NCBI GenBank assembly: GCA_030248295.1
Contig: JASANH010001166.1
Coordinates: 62,001-126,000 of the forward strand
DNA from: Mesodorylaimus sp. YZB2_4
Taxonomy: Eukaryota > Nematoda > Enoplea > Dorylaimida > Dorylaimidae
Reading direction: 5' to 3'
DNA: 64,000 bases
Numbering within the stretch: the first letter of the stretch is position 1; every line of letters starts with the position of its first letter. A program made the position numbers and the translations under genes. Positions 37,801-48,900 of the stretch are shown piece by piece. The notes under the pieces are model-generated. The model was given only the letters and a program-made list of their open reading frames with translations. It made no database searches and was not told the origin of the DNA.

Positions 37801-39834
37801 TCAGAGCACAACACATATCATACTGTATGCGCGTGCAAGGAGCGGAAGAAGGATTAGGACCTGGGAGATGCAGTTTTCCTTCCGAGGACTGGCTGGCATC
37901 GCCTTTTAATAGATAATTGTTGGGCTCTCCCGTGACCCAGAAACCGCGCGGGGCGGCTCGAGAAGGAGGGGGCTGCAAGAGATGCCTTTGTTCTCGATAA
38001 GACTCGTTTGATACCAATTTAATAGACACTGAACCCCTCCCCCCTTTAAAATTACTCGAAAAATAAGTATTCCAGGACATTGGCTTTTTCTCCATTTCCA
38101 AAAGCCAGCCGATCAGTAAAGCAGGAATTTTGCTACAGTTGGGCGCTAGACTACGATATGAGGACAAGAATTCTGCGACCGAATTCCAGTTCGAGAAGTT
38201 TGCAGCCACGAAGGCAATTTTAGCGGACACGCATCATCATACTATACCTTGCGTCAACTGCAATCTATATTTGATCCAGGTGACTTTTTATATTTGATAG
38301 TCGAAAAGTTGAATTTCCTTTGATTATATGCAGATCAGACTTCTTGGAGGCGCGGAAGTTTTACAATAACGCTTTGTCTATATATATGGTCACAAATGTT
38401 ATCTAACCCAGCATAATTCTAGTCCTAATTGCCATCTGAAAAGTCAGTGCTTCTGGCGTCCTCTGACTTTCCATTACCCTGTTCATAACAGTGCTGGAAC
38501 TGGTTCTATTAGAAGGTCAGCGTGCTCTCGAATTGCCAAGTACATGCAGTGCTTCCATGATTTCCGTGACACTTTGCATTAAAAATACGGAACTAATGAA
38601 AGTTTCCTACAGTATATGGAAAACTTGAAGTATGTAGTCAGCGGATGCGCAGAAGAGCCGAAAAAACAGAACAGCCAACTGCATGCGTTTGGTGGGTCTT
38701 TTGGCTTCCATACAGAGATAACGCAGTTCGACATGCCTTACTCAAATCAGTCACCATACACTACTGTAAGCCCTAAGCATTCGAAAAAACGCCGCCCCCA
38801 GCATGCAAAGATGCTTAGGGCTTACAGTAGTTTATGGTGACTGATTTGAGTAAGGCATGTCGAGCTGCGTTATCTCATGACATAAAAACATCCATACAAA
38901 GATCCTGTCTTCAGGATCTTTGTATGCTAGGGGCTCGCTACTAGTTTTGTCTTTCGAGCGGCCATGGGCCTCCCCGCCAGCCTGGCGCCGCGCATCGTAG
39001 GCTGGGCAATCCGACTATACTGTGTATAAGCTGGATATGGGATAAAGGGTTTGAATTACCGCGCAGCTGTTATACGCAGTGACATGTTTGAATGAGTCAG
39101 CGCGAGTATAAGAGCGTTGGTACACGGTTCAGTGGGTCAGTTGTGAGTGGTATGTGGAGCCGTTCAGAAAACGATTGATATTGTTTGTGTGTGCTCCTAT
39201 GCGCATAAAACTCTACTTCAGCGTAGGTCGATACTGGGCCTGGTACATACGCTGTGACTAAGGACCAGCCCTTCACTTGGACGCCTTTAAACCCCCCCCT
39301 TTCACCCCTGGGATGACGTGGACGTGGGAATTTATGGTACGTTGAAAGTCTATGTCCAGTTAGCATGTTTTTAGCGTGAGTGCAGTTATGAGCATATGCT
39401 TGAAAAAAGTGTCTAACAATGCCTGTATAAAGATTTTCTAGCCTATAAACTGTGCAAGTGATTGCCAGAAAGCTCAAAAATGGCAATCTAGGGCAATCGT
39501 ACCTGACTAATGGTATCCAGTTTGGTCCGCTCGCTCATGGTACGTACGTGGGCCAGCACGGAACCGTAGCTTCGACAAATTTCCCAAGCCCCACTCCAAT
39601 CCGTGTCATTGCCTGCTACAAAATAGCATCGACTGCCATCCACCAGCCCACCCACTTGTGCGCATACAGTTTGCAGGCCCAAGCAATTCCAACCTGAAAT
39701 GCTTTTTTTGTATTTGTCGGTAAGATAATAATAAAAATGGTCTTACTCGATGGGTCGAATGCTAAGACTGCCTTGAGTGCAGCCAAGAAGAGGATAATGT
39801 GGACGAGAAGAACACTGGTTGCGTACGAGGGCAT
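34837..39834 (-). CDS. Secreted CTLD-PAN protein, copy 2
   Basis: Four exons: 39834-39747 (signal peptide with VLLVHIILFLAALKAVLA), 39693-39503 (CTLD first half: VDGSRCYFVAGNDTDW, then AWEICRSYGSVLA), 35838-35556 (CTLD second half: NTTYWF, CLSLAWNDDSC, WYAACQAS), 35096-34837 (PAN domain: CAEECKTWSWCRSFNF, terminal CRHFNYIP). Phases 1, 0, 1 match copies 1 and 3 exactly, and the sum is 274 codons with the stop, about 273 residues. Intron 2 is unusually long (about 3.66 kb) and carries a strong hairpin at 38715-38876. The sequence around CTLD sequons (NDT, NTT, NYT) suggests glycosylation. Role inferred as in copy 1. This copy shows no disruption. Confidence 0.8.
37796..38230 (-). other. Unexplained ORF in CTLD-PAN copy 2 intron
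   Basis: A 144-codon minus-strand ORF in the long second intron of copy 2. It contains WNSVAEFLSSYRSL and GFWVTGEPNNYLL; the latter recalls the W-x-GEPNN of calcium-binding C-type lectins. I could not find flanking splice sites with suitable phase or the needed cysteines, so it may be a decayed lectin exon or chance. Confidence 0.25.
38715..38876. repeat. 66-bp inverted repeat (long hairpin)
   Basis: Left arm 38715-38780 and right arm 38811-38876 are reverse complements with two mismatches in 66 positions, separated by a 30-base loop (38781-38810). The arms contain GATAACGCAG and CAAATCAGTCACCAT. It lies in an intron of CTLD-PAN copy 2. A fold-back MITE or a recent inverted duplication are both possible; as RNA it would form a very stable stem. 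Confidence 0.92.
38893..38926. repeat. Perfect 15-bp hairpin with 4-base loop
   Basis: CATACAAAGATCCTG (38893-38907), loop TCTT, then its exact reverse complement (38912-38926). It lies 16 bases beyond the larger hairpin. Transcription-terminator-like in shape, but no U tract follows. Confidence 0.9.
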
Positions 39835-40393
39835 GATCAGATGACTGTGACCAGGGATAGTGGTCTCGAGTTGGAGAGGCATGGAATAAATTGGGGAACG
39901 ATGCATGGCTGACAATAGCGAGCGGAGAACCTTTTGTGCTAGTTGTCATTGGCAATGCCCGTAGAAGGACAAAATAGAACAATGGAACGTGCCCATCGCA
40001 CCTTCAACATCGAACGCCTTGAAAATGACCCTAAAGGTCAGGAACTTTTTGCGTGAACTTTTATGAACACCTTTGTCCACAACGGATACATGTTTCTAAG
40101 GTGCGATGGAATAGAAACTATTCTATAAGAGCATAATCAAGCGTCTATATGTAATCAGTTACATTCGGTATCGATCAGTGATAAAAGCCCAAAGCAACAC
40201 TGGCACCCAAAAACCCATAACCAAGTAAAAAAATGACACCGTCCTTGAAAGCTCGTTCAGAAGCAGGTTTTTTGACAGAAAGTTGCATTAGACTGTCACC
40301 TGAAAATAATTATTGGCGTTAGTCGTTCGGCCACTCGGCTGTCAGATGAGATTGGCGAGACTATTTGCAACTGGATGGAGCAGCAACGACATC

Positions 40394-40500
40394 ACGGCCG
40401 CGGTAGTAAAGTTGATGCGGTGTTCGTCTACGCTTGAGCGACCAGGCTAGGGTTCAACTAACCACCAGTGACAGAGGTCGCTGACCCCCGGTGACAGGAA
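40394..40500 (+). repeat. SINE-like family A, head fragment
   Basis: Starts CGGCCGCGGTAGTAAAGTTG and continues to GAGGTCGCTGACCCCCGGTGA, the same order as the head of the 23328-23672 copy on its coding strand. The B box is degenerate (GGGTTCAACTAAC). Confidence 0.5.
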
Positions 40501-40584
40501 AAAAGCATGTGAAATCGAATCAAGCTGGAAAGCTTAAATTGTTGCACTTGGATGGAGGAAAAGTCGATAACTAATTTGAAGGAA

Positions 40585-40755
40585 GCCACTGACCACAAAT
40601 CTTAAATTCTTCGTTGAACCCATTGACTTGCAATCTTCATAGAAGCTGCCTTCTTCTTGACTGCATGTCGAGAAGGTTGGGTGTGCTTGTCCCAAAGCCC
40701 AAACTCGAGGCATACATATGTGCAGAGTGAGTCCCGCTGCATTCACGTCTGCTGA
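40585..40755 (-). pseudogene. Relic exon related to the Cys-rich gene
   Basis: The minus strand encodes a line with CMPRVWALGQ, TCSQEEGSFYEDCK and KNLRFVV that parallels CMLRVWVSEQ, TCSQEAASFYEELQ and EEFPIVC of the last exon at 46887-45948. Nucleotide blocks such as AAGTCAATG..GTTCAACGAAGAATTT are shared. Frame and Cys pattern are only partly kept and I found no neighbouring exons, so this is probably a duplicated, decayed exon. Confidence 0.6.
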
Positions 40756-41024
40756 TACGATTGTAAGTCAAACTCGGGTGCGCATGTGCATTGCATGTAC
40801 GAGTACAGTACAAATAGCTTTTTAATCATACAATATTGGATATTGTTAGACAAATAATTGGACGGCAAATATTTGGCTACGAGTTAATTGATAGATCTTC
40901 CTGCACATACAGTATTTTGTAAATATACGGTATACATTCTAATTTTGGGAAAATGTATTATTAGGTGCCCAGTTATCGCCGCCCAAAGCGGCCTTAATCC
41001 CCTGACACTGACTTGGTGTTTATA

Positions 41025-43980
41025 TCAAGGAACATAGCTGTAATGCACGCACGAGATGTCACTTTTGGCCTTTGTCGTATCACTGATGGACCACGAGAAG
41101 AACTGACATGTGCTAGTGGATGGAATAAAGTTGAAGCTTCGACACCATGATGTATATTGCCTGCACACATTAGCACAATCGTGTGGTGTTGTGCCGTCTG
41201 ATGTCTTGACTGGTACTTCGTCCAAGCAGCTATCGCTTCGTGCGTATTTATCGGAAGTGGCTGAAATATATATACTTTAGTATCCTGCACAGCTGCACAT
41301 ACAGAATTGTATCCGAGATGTGAGAAACACCTTGTCCTAGTGTGATCATACAGGACATCCAGGGCGAATCACCTGAAGGGCTGCAAACCAGTCGAGCTCG
41401 AGCTCAGGCCCCGGCTTTCAGTCTGGAGTAGGACAAATAATAGTAGATAAAATATGCAAATATGTACACTGGGGCACATACAGTACCTATAATGTAGGTA
41501 CCTTGTCCGCATGTGCGGTTTTACCTAATGCTGACTTGCCTTATTATTTTTTTCCTGCCTAAAAATACTATGCCTATCCTCGTTTGCTTTGAACAGACTG
41601 AACCACCCACGATTCCATTTCCTGTGGTGCAAATCGATTTCTGAACGAATTTTCAAAAAAACATTATTTCTGATCCTGCGCTGCTGGGCGAAACTCACCC
41701 AGCGCGATTAGAGAGGAGTTTTTTAAGCGCAAGTGCGTATTTATTGATTGGCCACTTCGCAAAATATGAGGTTATATGCGTGTGGTTTTGCAGCCGTGTG
41801 CATATACACAATTATACAGCATAAAACGTTGGCGGCTTACTGGCATATTCGCATAATACTGACTTGGAAAATGTCCCATTGCAGTCGTTGGCGACAACAA
41901 ATATCGCGCCTGGATGATAATTGTCAGCATTCCCATAGTGCCAAAGTTGGACACATCTTGGCAAGACACGGTCATTATCAGTATGTGGATCATCGCGACT
42001 GTGGTATCGGCCGATATAGGTATCACTTAATAGCATGTTCTTGTTCGGGCTGGATACGTCGTCAAACCAGAAAGTCGTGTCTACTAGGCTAAACTTTGGC
42101 ACCAAGGTCGCGTCATCTCTCAATGCTAATAATGGGGCAAGGTTGCCAAGATTTGTGCCTAACGCAGTCTGTAAAACAACAATATGAAAATCAATTCGCA
42201 ACAACATTTAGACACTTCTTAGGCAACCTCAGGTGCAGAATGTCATAAGCGCGCTCGTTATTACTGTCCCTTCCGTTTTCAATACCCCGTTCGCACTCAA
42301 AGGTTTAATTTTTTGACCTAGACCAAGATCAAACGAAGTCGTGCTTGGGTGATGTTGCTGATCAGTTCAGGAGTTTTTTAAATACCGTATGTAAACATTC
42401 GCCGTAGAATCGTCTTATCGATTGTTTTAAAAATCGGTTAAGGATCGTTTTAAAAATTTTTGAAGCTTCCGCCGTCGTGAGTTGTTTGCAGGGAACTGTG
42501 AAATTCAAATTTCTGAATCCGTAGTCAGCTGATATAACATTTCAAAACGAATAAAATTTCAAAAGGCGGATCATATTTGGTGTAGGGCTGGGGTTTAGGC
42601 ATCCCTGGATTTACACCTCTTATTCTAAGCATTACTGTACGTCTTATTCTTACAAATCTTCGTCAATCACGTTCTGCAGGGCTTACCTGACAGTATCGAG
42701 CGATCTTTGTGTATTCGCCGTGGGTGTGAATTTGAGCCACAGCCCCGCCGTATTGCTTACAGGATCTCTACGCTTCCTCCCAAGTCCGCGATGTTAAGAT
42801 GTATGCGGCCAGGAAAAAGCATCTGCCCCCGTCCGTGACACCGTGAAACTGGTCAGTGCAAACAGCGTCCAGATCTGGTCTGGCGTAGCAATTTTTCAGA
42901 GTACCTGCAACAACTAATTTATTGAGTACGTGCTGGATTTACTAGTCCCTGCTGTTCCTAGCTTTACCCATACAGCATTTACAGTATAAGTGTAAATAAT
43001 ATTTACCAAAAAAACATCCGGCATATAAGTCTACTGCTTATATTATGGCATATCTTTGTAATGCTTGCACATGAATCACTGCGATATCGTTTCCGATTAC
43101 TCGCAAGGCTTTCTCATGTCCAGAACACCATGCGGCTTTGTAATCGCTCGTATCGACTTCATCTTCAGCTGTCCTTATCAAATAGTGTTCATCAATGATG
43201 ATGGCATCATCAGCCCATTATCATTCGCTTATACATACATGCGTATGTAGCACGAGCGCGTGTTGCGGCCGTGTTCTGTGAGCAGTCATCCTTATTCAAT
43301 GCCCTGTGAAGGGACATAAACGAAAGGTTCCTGCCCACAAGGCCATTTTTGATTTAATGACCCTAGACAAGGGGTAAGGTGTGTTGTGTTCCGCCTTCGC
43401 CTGGACTCACGATCAGCAAGTTGGTGCTGGTCACCGGTGATCGAAGTACAGTACGAGGTCAACAACGCGCCATATTGCCCGAAAATTCTTGAAGGCCTAA
43501 TGCCGGATTCAGTGATAAACGGGTGATACTGATGACATATGCAAGGGGGTGAATAAGTGGAGTATATGGTGACCAGTTGGGGGTATAGAAGGGGATGTCT
43601 GTCTTTCTCTCGGTGAGTGTGTCCCCTGTCTTCGTCGGGTGCGGCTGTACAATAAAAGATAGTGATAACAAAGACGTGTCAGACGAAAGACGTACAAATA
43701 GCTTATAATTAGAAAACTTCGCTTCGTTCTCTGCCAGGAGGGTCATTTTAAAGCTACAGCTTTGAAAAAAGTTGCGCAATTTTTCCGCCTTATAACCCAA
43801 GCGTAGTTTTAATTTCTTCTTCGTCTGATGAGACCGATCACAGATCGCCTGACTGGTAAAGCATGGCTTACTTATGTTCACATTTGGTTTTGCTGGACCA
43901 ATGTTTGCTGATTCAGTTATAGCAGCCAAAGCACATCCAACTGTCAAAATTGTGGCAAACGTAGCCATCGATCTGACCAT
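41025..43980 (-). pseudogene. CTLD-PAN protein, copy 3, with nonsense codon
   Basis: Four exons: 43980-43872 (signal peptide, MVRSMATFATILTVGCALAA), 42904-42687 (CTLD first half: TDGGRCFFLAAY), 42168-41841 (second half: DTTFWFDD, then NDCNGTF and VLCEYA), 41260-41025 (PAN: CANVCRQYTSWCRSFNF, terminal CVHYSYVP). Phases 1, 0, 1 are identical to the other copies and the sum is 297 codons. One defect: TAG at 42770-42768, exactly where the other two copies have the conserved Trp of WEGAWRVC/WSGAWEIC (here EEA-stop-RSC). TGG to TAG needs one base. Every splice site and the remaining frame are intact, so this is a very recent pseudogene, a polymorphic null allele, or a sequencing error. Confidence 0.75.
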
Positions 43981-44784
43981 GTATGTACGCTGTATATGCA
44001 CTATCGCGTCTCTGGCTGAGCTAGCGATAACTGATAAACGGCTACTGCCCGCGCCAAAAAATTAGGCTACGTTAATTTCGAAAAACAGAAATCTCGTCTA
44101 TCACCAGTAATAAGAGCTTAAAAGCTATGGACACATGAATTTGCAGCCTAGAAACTGAAATATAATGTGCCCGGAAAAAATGGCATTTCCATTTCCGATT
44201 ATACAACATTCAGCATTTGATGTTACATATTAGGTTTAATCTCTTATGAGATAAGTGGTGTGCAAATCCATCAGCGTCAGCCCACCCCCACCCGCTAAAT
44301 TTCGCCCATCGATCTTGGTGGCAAACTTTTTTGTAGAACATGGAGTCAGAAAGAAAAGCAGTCCTCACGAATTGCGCACCAATTACTCCGAAAGTTACCG
44401 TGTACATGTAGAGTGTAGAGTCAAGAAAGATCGAAAGTCATTGTAACAGGTGCCTCAGTGCATTCTATTTGCATAATATGTACATCTAGTTTGCACCAGA
44501 TGCACAGACTATTTGTTGTTTTTTTTGAAAGTCATATACTATAACAAGGCACGAAGTTAATAACATTCCAAAACGACACATTTTAATGTTAGTCTTATTA
44601 ATCGTTTATCTAGTCCTTTTCTGCTTTCCTTGTTAGTCTGTCAGTCATGTCAGCAGCTAAATTCGGCACCAGATCCTGGCCCTATTCTCACACAACATCG
44701 CTAATGGCACATGTTTGACATGCGCACACAAAGAACTCAAAAAAAGAACCACATACATAAGCTTTTTGCATTTAATTTTGATTT

Positions 44785-44935
44785 TTCCATCTTTTCTCTT
44801 TCTTTTAGCTCATTATCTTTTTCCCTCTTATTCTATTTCTTTTTTTTCTTTTTTTCCCTTCCTTTCCTTTCTTTTCTTTTCTTCTTTTTTTTTTTATTTT
44901 TTTTAAAATTTTTTATTGTTTTTTTTATTTATGTT
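44785..44935. repeat. Polypyrimidine tract
   Basis: About 150 bases almost purely T and C on the plus strand (TTTTCTTTTTTTCCCTTCCT and similar). Capable of triplex formation in principle; most simply a degenerate microsatellite. Confidence 0.85.
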
Positions 44936-45077
44936 ATTTCTCTACGCCCTACTCTGAAAAATTCACGAGAGACGGCTCTGCAAAATAATCCTGGAACATG
45001 CGCGGTGACAGAATGCACCTGGCTTGTTTAGTCAAAACTTTCAACCTCCTCCGCAGTGCATCCCACAAGTCCACTAT

Positions 45078-45530
45078 CTTGTCCTCCTCCTCGAAGTCAG
45101 CCCTCGCATATCATATGCACCGCTGCGATGACTGCAAAACCATGTTTGCAGCGCAGGAGATATGCTTGCGATGTAGGCCCATTTGGACCGGATGGACCAC
45201 CTTTCCCATCACTTTCCTTAGTCTCATGACCAGAACTTTTGCCAGAATCTTATAGTCCACATTTAACATTGTCAGTGGCCGCCAGTTAAACCTTTCCGCC
45301 TTATCCCCTTCCCACTTGTACAGTTGAGAAATAATGCCAAAGTAGCAGCTGGGAGGGAGGGCGCCCAGCCCTGATGAGGCCGCGTAAACCTTACTCAGTA
45401 TCTATCCTATGTCAGCCGAGAAAAGACTGTAAAATTCGATTGGCAGGCCGTCGCTGCCTGGCGACTTCTTCTTCTTGAATGTGCTCATCGCAGTCCGTAC
45501 TTCATCTTCGTCAATCTTCTTGCCTAGTCC
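45078..45530 (-). mobile_element. Non-LTR retrotransposon RT fragment
   Basis: The minus strand encodes the hallmark blocks of an L1/Tx1-type reverse transcriptase: KKKSPGSDGLPIEFY, then PPSCYFGIISQLYKWEGDK, then FNWRPLTMLNVDYKILAKVL and VVHPVQMG. Stops (for example within the first block region and after RCI) show it is dead. The catalytic YxDD block and the endonuclease are missing. Confidence 0.75.
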
Positions 45531-45569
45531 CTCCCTGTCTTCGTAATCTGCCAAGCAATAAGGAGCCTG

Positions 45570-45917
45570 TCCCAAGAAGCGATCCTCCCTGTCCCTGTCC
45601 CTATTTGTTATCCTCCTTGCCAGGGCCGGAGCGAGACCGAGAGGTCGAGCTCGACTGGTTTTCCTACTTGTTCTGATAGATTGGCGTGACTAGTTCCTGG
45701 ACGAGGATGGCCTATATAAAGGCCCTCCTCAATCGGCGCGTCAGATCTTCCCTCCGACCGACCAATATGGCCGACCCTACTCTGCGTTGGTCTCCGTAGT
45801 GTTGGCGTACTGGCTTGCATAGAATAAACTAACGTCGACACTCAGGCTGCGTGATTGTGATCGTACCTCACCCCTCACACCATCGCCCGGCAGTCCCGTA
45901 CTATCCTACGACGACAC
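45570..45917 (+). mobile_element. Candidate solo LTR
   Basis: Contains a strong TATA box, TATATAAAGG, at 45713-45722, and AATAAA at 45823-45828, about 110 bases apart, the U3-R-U5 layout of an LTR. The body is GC-rich with no ORF of note. Exact ends and a target-site duplication were not found, so the boundaries are approximate. Confidence 0.4.
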
Positions 45918-45947
45918 TGGTTTCATCATACACAAAAGATCCCACCT

Positions 45948-48900
45948 TCAAACATTACAGTGCCAGTACACAACCACAAATATCACAGACCACCATTTTG
46001 ATGTGAAAAGGGATTTTTTGTCATTGACCCCATTTTTGGCACTAGTACGGCCAGTATCGGCGTGTGAGTAGCTAATCTTATCGATGGCAGTGACATCGAG
46101 ATGTCTCAGCTCTTCCTTCTGCTTCTGCTCTATCACTTTTCCGCGCACTCTGATCTCGTCATTTTCGCTATTCGAGCCACGTTGCGTGAGTCCATTAGAA
46201 ACGACTCCACCCAAGTACCAAGGCCGCCAGGTTGAGTGGGTCGAGGCTTCCTCAAGACGACGTTGAGTGGTAGCTTGAATGGTCACAGCGGACACGGTGG
46301 TGGTTGGTGGCGGAGTTGGAGCAGGGATAGGAGAAGGCAAGATATAGGCTAGCCATTTCTGCCAAAATGAGGTCGTGGTCGTCGAGATGACGGCAGTGCT
46401 AGTAGTCAGGCCAGACCTGGTTTCAAGACCTCCAGCGTTGTAGATACGACCACTATTGGGTCTGTGATTTGGATCTTGCCACCAGTGCAAGCCAGCTGAC
46501 GTCGAAGTTTCTTTCGACTGGCCACCAGGCGGCGAAGACTCCGTGCTAGTGGCAGTGTGCAGTACCCTTTTATCTGAGGCGCTGCCGACACTATGCATCA
46601 ATCGGGACACGCCAGTCAAGGCATTTGTCGTTGTTCGTGGAGCGAAGGTCGGAAATGTTGCCAATTCATTGGAATTTTCAGAAGGGGAAATCGACGAAGA
46701 ATTTAATGACAACGTTGAGCACACGATCGGAAATTCTTCGTTGAACACATTGACTTGTAGTTCTTCGTAGAAGCTAGCCGCTTCTTGGCTGCACGTTTTG
46801 TCGATGTCGAGAAGGGTGCACATGCTTTGCTCGGAAACCCACACCCGAAGCATGCACAGGAAATCCCGTTTGGAGTTGCACACGCGTCTAAAATGAGAGT
46901 CAGCTCAAGCAAATCTCAAGCGACATAACACGCATGATCCCGCATTTCCCGTCTGTTATCCCTGTCAAAGAAATCCCCGAATTTTTATAAAATGAACGGT
47001 TTCTTTTAAAGCAAATGACCTGACTGAAATTTTCTGGGAAAGACCTGACAAAAGTCAAAATTTATTAAATTTCTTATTCAGATCTAGCCAGTTCTGACGA
47101 GCCATGTAGGCAGCTTTATTTCGCAAAGATTTTTGCAGGAACTTATTCTTAAAGTTTAAAGAAAGGTTTTTTATTTTGTATTACACTACTCTTTTTAAAT
47201 TTGTATTAGAAACCTCTATTTACTAATTTCTGATGTAACTAAGCAGTTTTAAAAATATTTTCTCCATTCGAATAATCTAAATGTGCATATGCACATTAGA
47301 TCAACTAGGGCATATCACGATATGATATTGCAAATTTCCCATAGATATGCCTAAAGTAGGTGGTAATTTACAGTTAGAATATGAGTCCGAGGCTACCCAT
47401 TTTCTGCCAGTCCATGGTGGATGTGAGTGGAAACCAGGCGAAATCGGAACTCCGCGTGGTTCTGTGTATTTCTGGGCCCATGATGGAACTCTGAGAATTT
47501 CAAATATTGGTACTAATGCATGATTGAACACGCTTCGCCACATATCCACATTGTCTTACCTGCACGCCTGGATTTTGTTGTAATCCCGATGACCTTCTAA
47601 ATCACAGTCAGTGCTAACGGGCATTTGTAGCAATCGACCAATGCAATTCGAGTGTTTCAGGAATTTAGTTTCTAAAATGTGCAAGAAGAGATCTCATGTT
47701 TTCTGTAATCCTGGAATGGAGACATTATCTTCTGCATAGGAGCGAAGTAACAGCTCTTTAGCGCTCGTGGTCAGAGTTGTAAGGTCATATACGAACGAAA
47801 AAATCAAAGAACTGTAGCTCTAGCCGTTATCGTTAATCTTCAAGGTTGAAGAGGGAAAATCACTCGTGTCATCATGAAACTGATAACCACTTGGAAAGAG
47901 CACAATAAAATGCCCGTCTTTATCATTCTCCGCAGAAATGACCTCTTAGCAACGGCAACATGGGCTGCTGATCTCTTGCGGAAACAAACGGTCAAGCGCT
48001 CAAAATGTGCTTAGTTATCTACTCCAAGCATAACCCCTAGCACTGTCAGTTACCCTCCCCCTAACCTAAGCTGCCACTATTGCACGTGAATAACCACTAA
48101 AATCCACCACCAGGGTACTAAACAGTGTAATGTCTAATTATGCGTGAAAAGTGGATATTCCAAAAAGAAGACATTCGAGCATAACTTGTAAATGGTTTTT
48201 CGTTCGTAATTTTATGCGCTGATACAGAGTAAGATTTCTGGTTTATGGGAAGTGGACGCCCGCTTCAAATAGCGCACATTCCCTCCCCCAATTCGCCCAG
48301 TTAGCAGCATGCTCATGCTAGAATATCTAATACATCCATGGATTAGCCAATGTCTCTCCAGGGCTGGTAGATACTGATTGAGCTTCCTGCTGTGACTTTT
48401 CACCTGATGCTATTCACTGCTTTGTGAGTTGCATTTGCTGCTTAACAAGTAAGGGTACACACGTCTCACTTCAACTTTTGCCACCACATTTCTGACTCAT
48501 TCAGTGAGAGCTGTTGTTCAAAGGGTCTATAATCAGTTAAGCACCAAAGAGTCTCCTTTAGGAGGGCTCTATGAGTACCATAATAAGTTTTAGCAAAAAC
48601 GTACGTTTCTCTTTGTCCGCTGATGAACACAAGAATCGAACCATCTTTGTGACCTCGTCCAACATCCGCTTTTGCTTGTCATTGCCGCAGCGTATAATGC
48701 GGTCGCGAAAGCACGGTAGCACATCCGAATATGCCCTAAAAGTAACGTCACAGTAAAAGCAACGTTAGCAGCAAAAGTTGCATGTGGGCAGACACACAAA
48801 ATCATAAAGAGGCGGGCGTAACCTCGCCTTGACTGCCGACAGGACTTCGCTGAGCGTACTGTAACTTGGGGATGCTAGCCCAGGCCCCGGGGCATAAAAT

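Larger units (their letters stand above)
39835..41024. other. Spacer between CTLD-PAN copies 2 and 3
   Basis: It holds the promoter side of copy 2, a head fragment of a family A SINE at 40394-40500 and a relic exon of the Cys-rich gene at 40585-40755. Near 40785-40815 is a GTACGAGTACAGTAC cluster. I found no other gene. Confidence 0.5.
43981..45947. other. Spacer with low-complexity and retroelement DNA
   Basis: No gene recognised. Contents: a T/C-rich tract at 44785-44935, a non-LTR reverse-transcriptase fragment at about 45078-45530 and a candidate solo LTR at about 45570-45917. The 3' end of the Cys-rich gene follows at 45948. Confidence 0.5.

Noticed and set aside
44711..45031. ORF rich in Phe/Ser/Leu
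   Set aside because: Produced by the polypyrimidine tract; no real domain.
47301..47549. Minus ORF of 82 codons between Cys-rich gene exons 4 and 5
   Set aside because: Exons 47671-47560 and 46887-45948 join in phase without it, and its own ends lack suitable splice sites.
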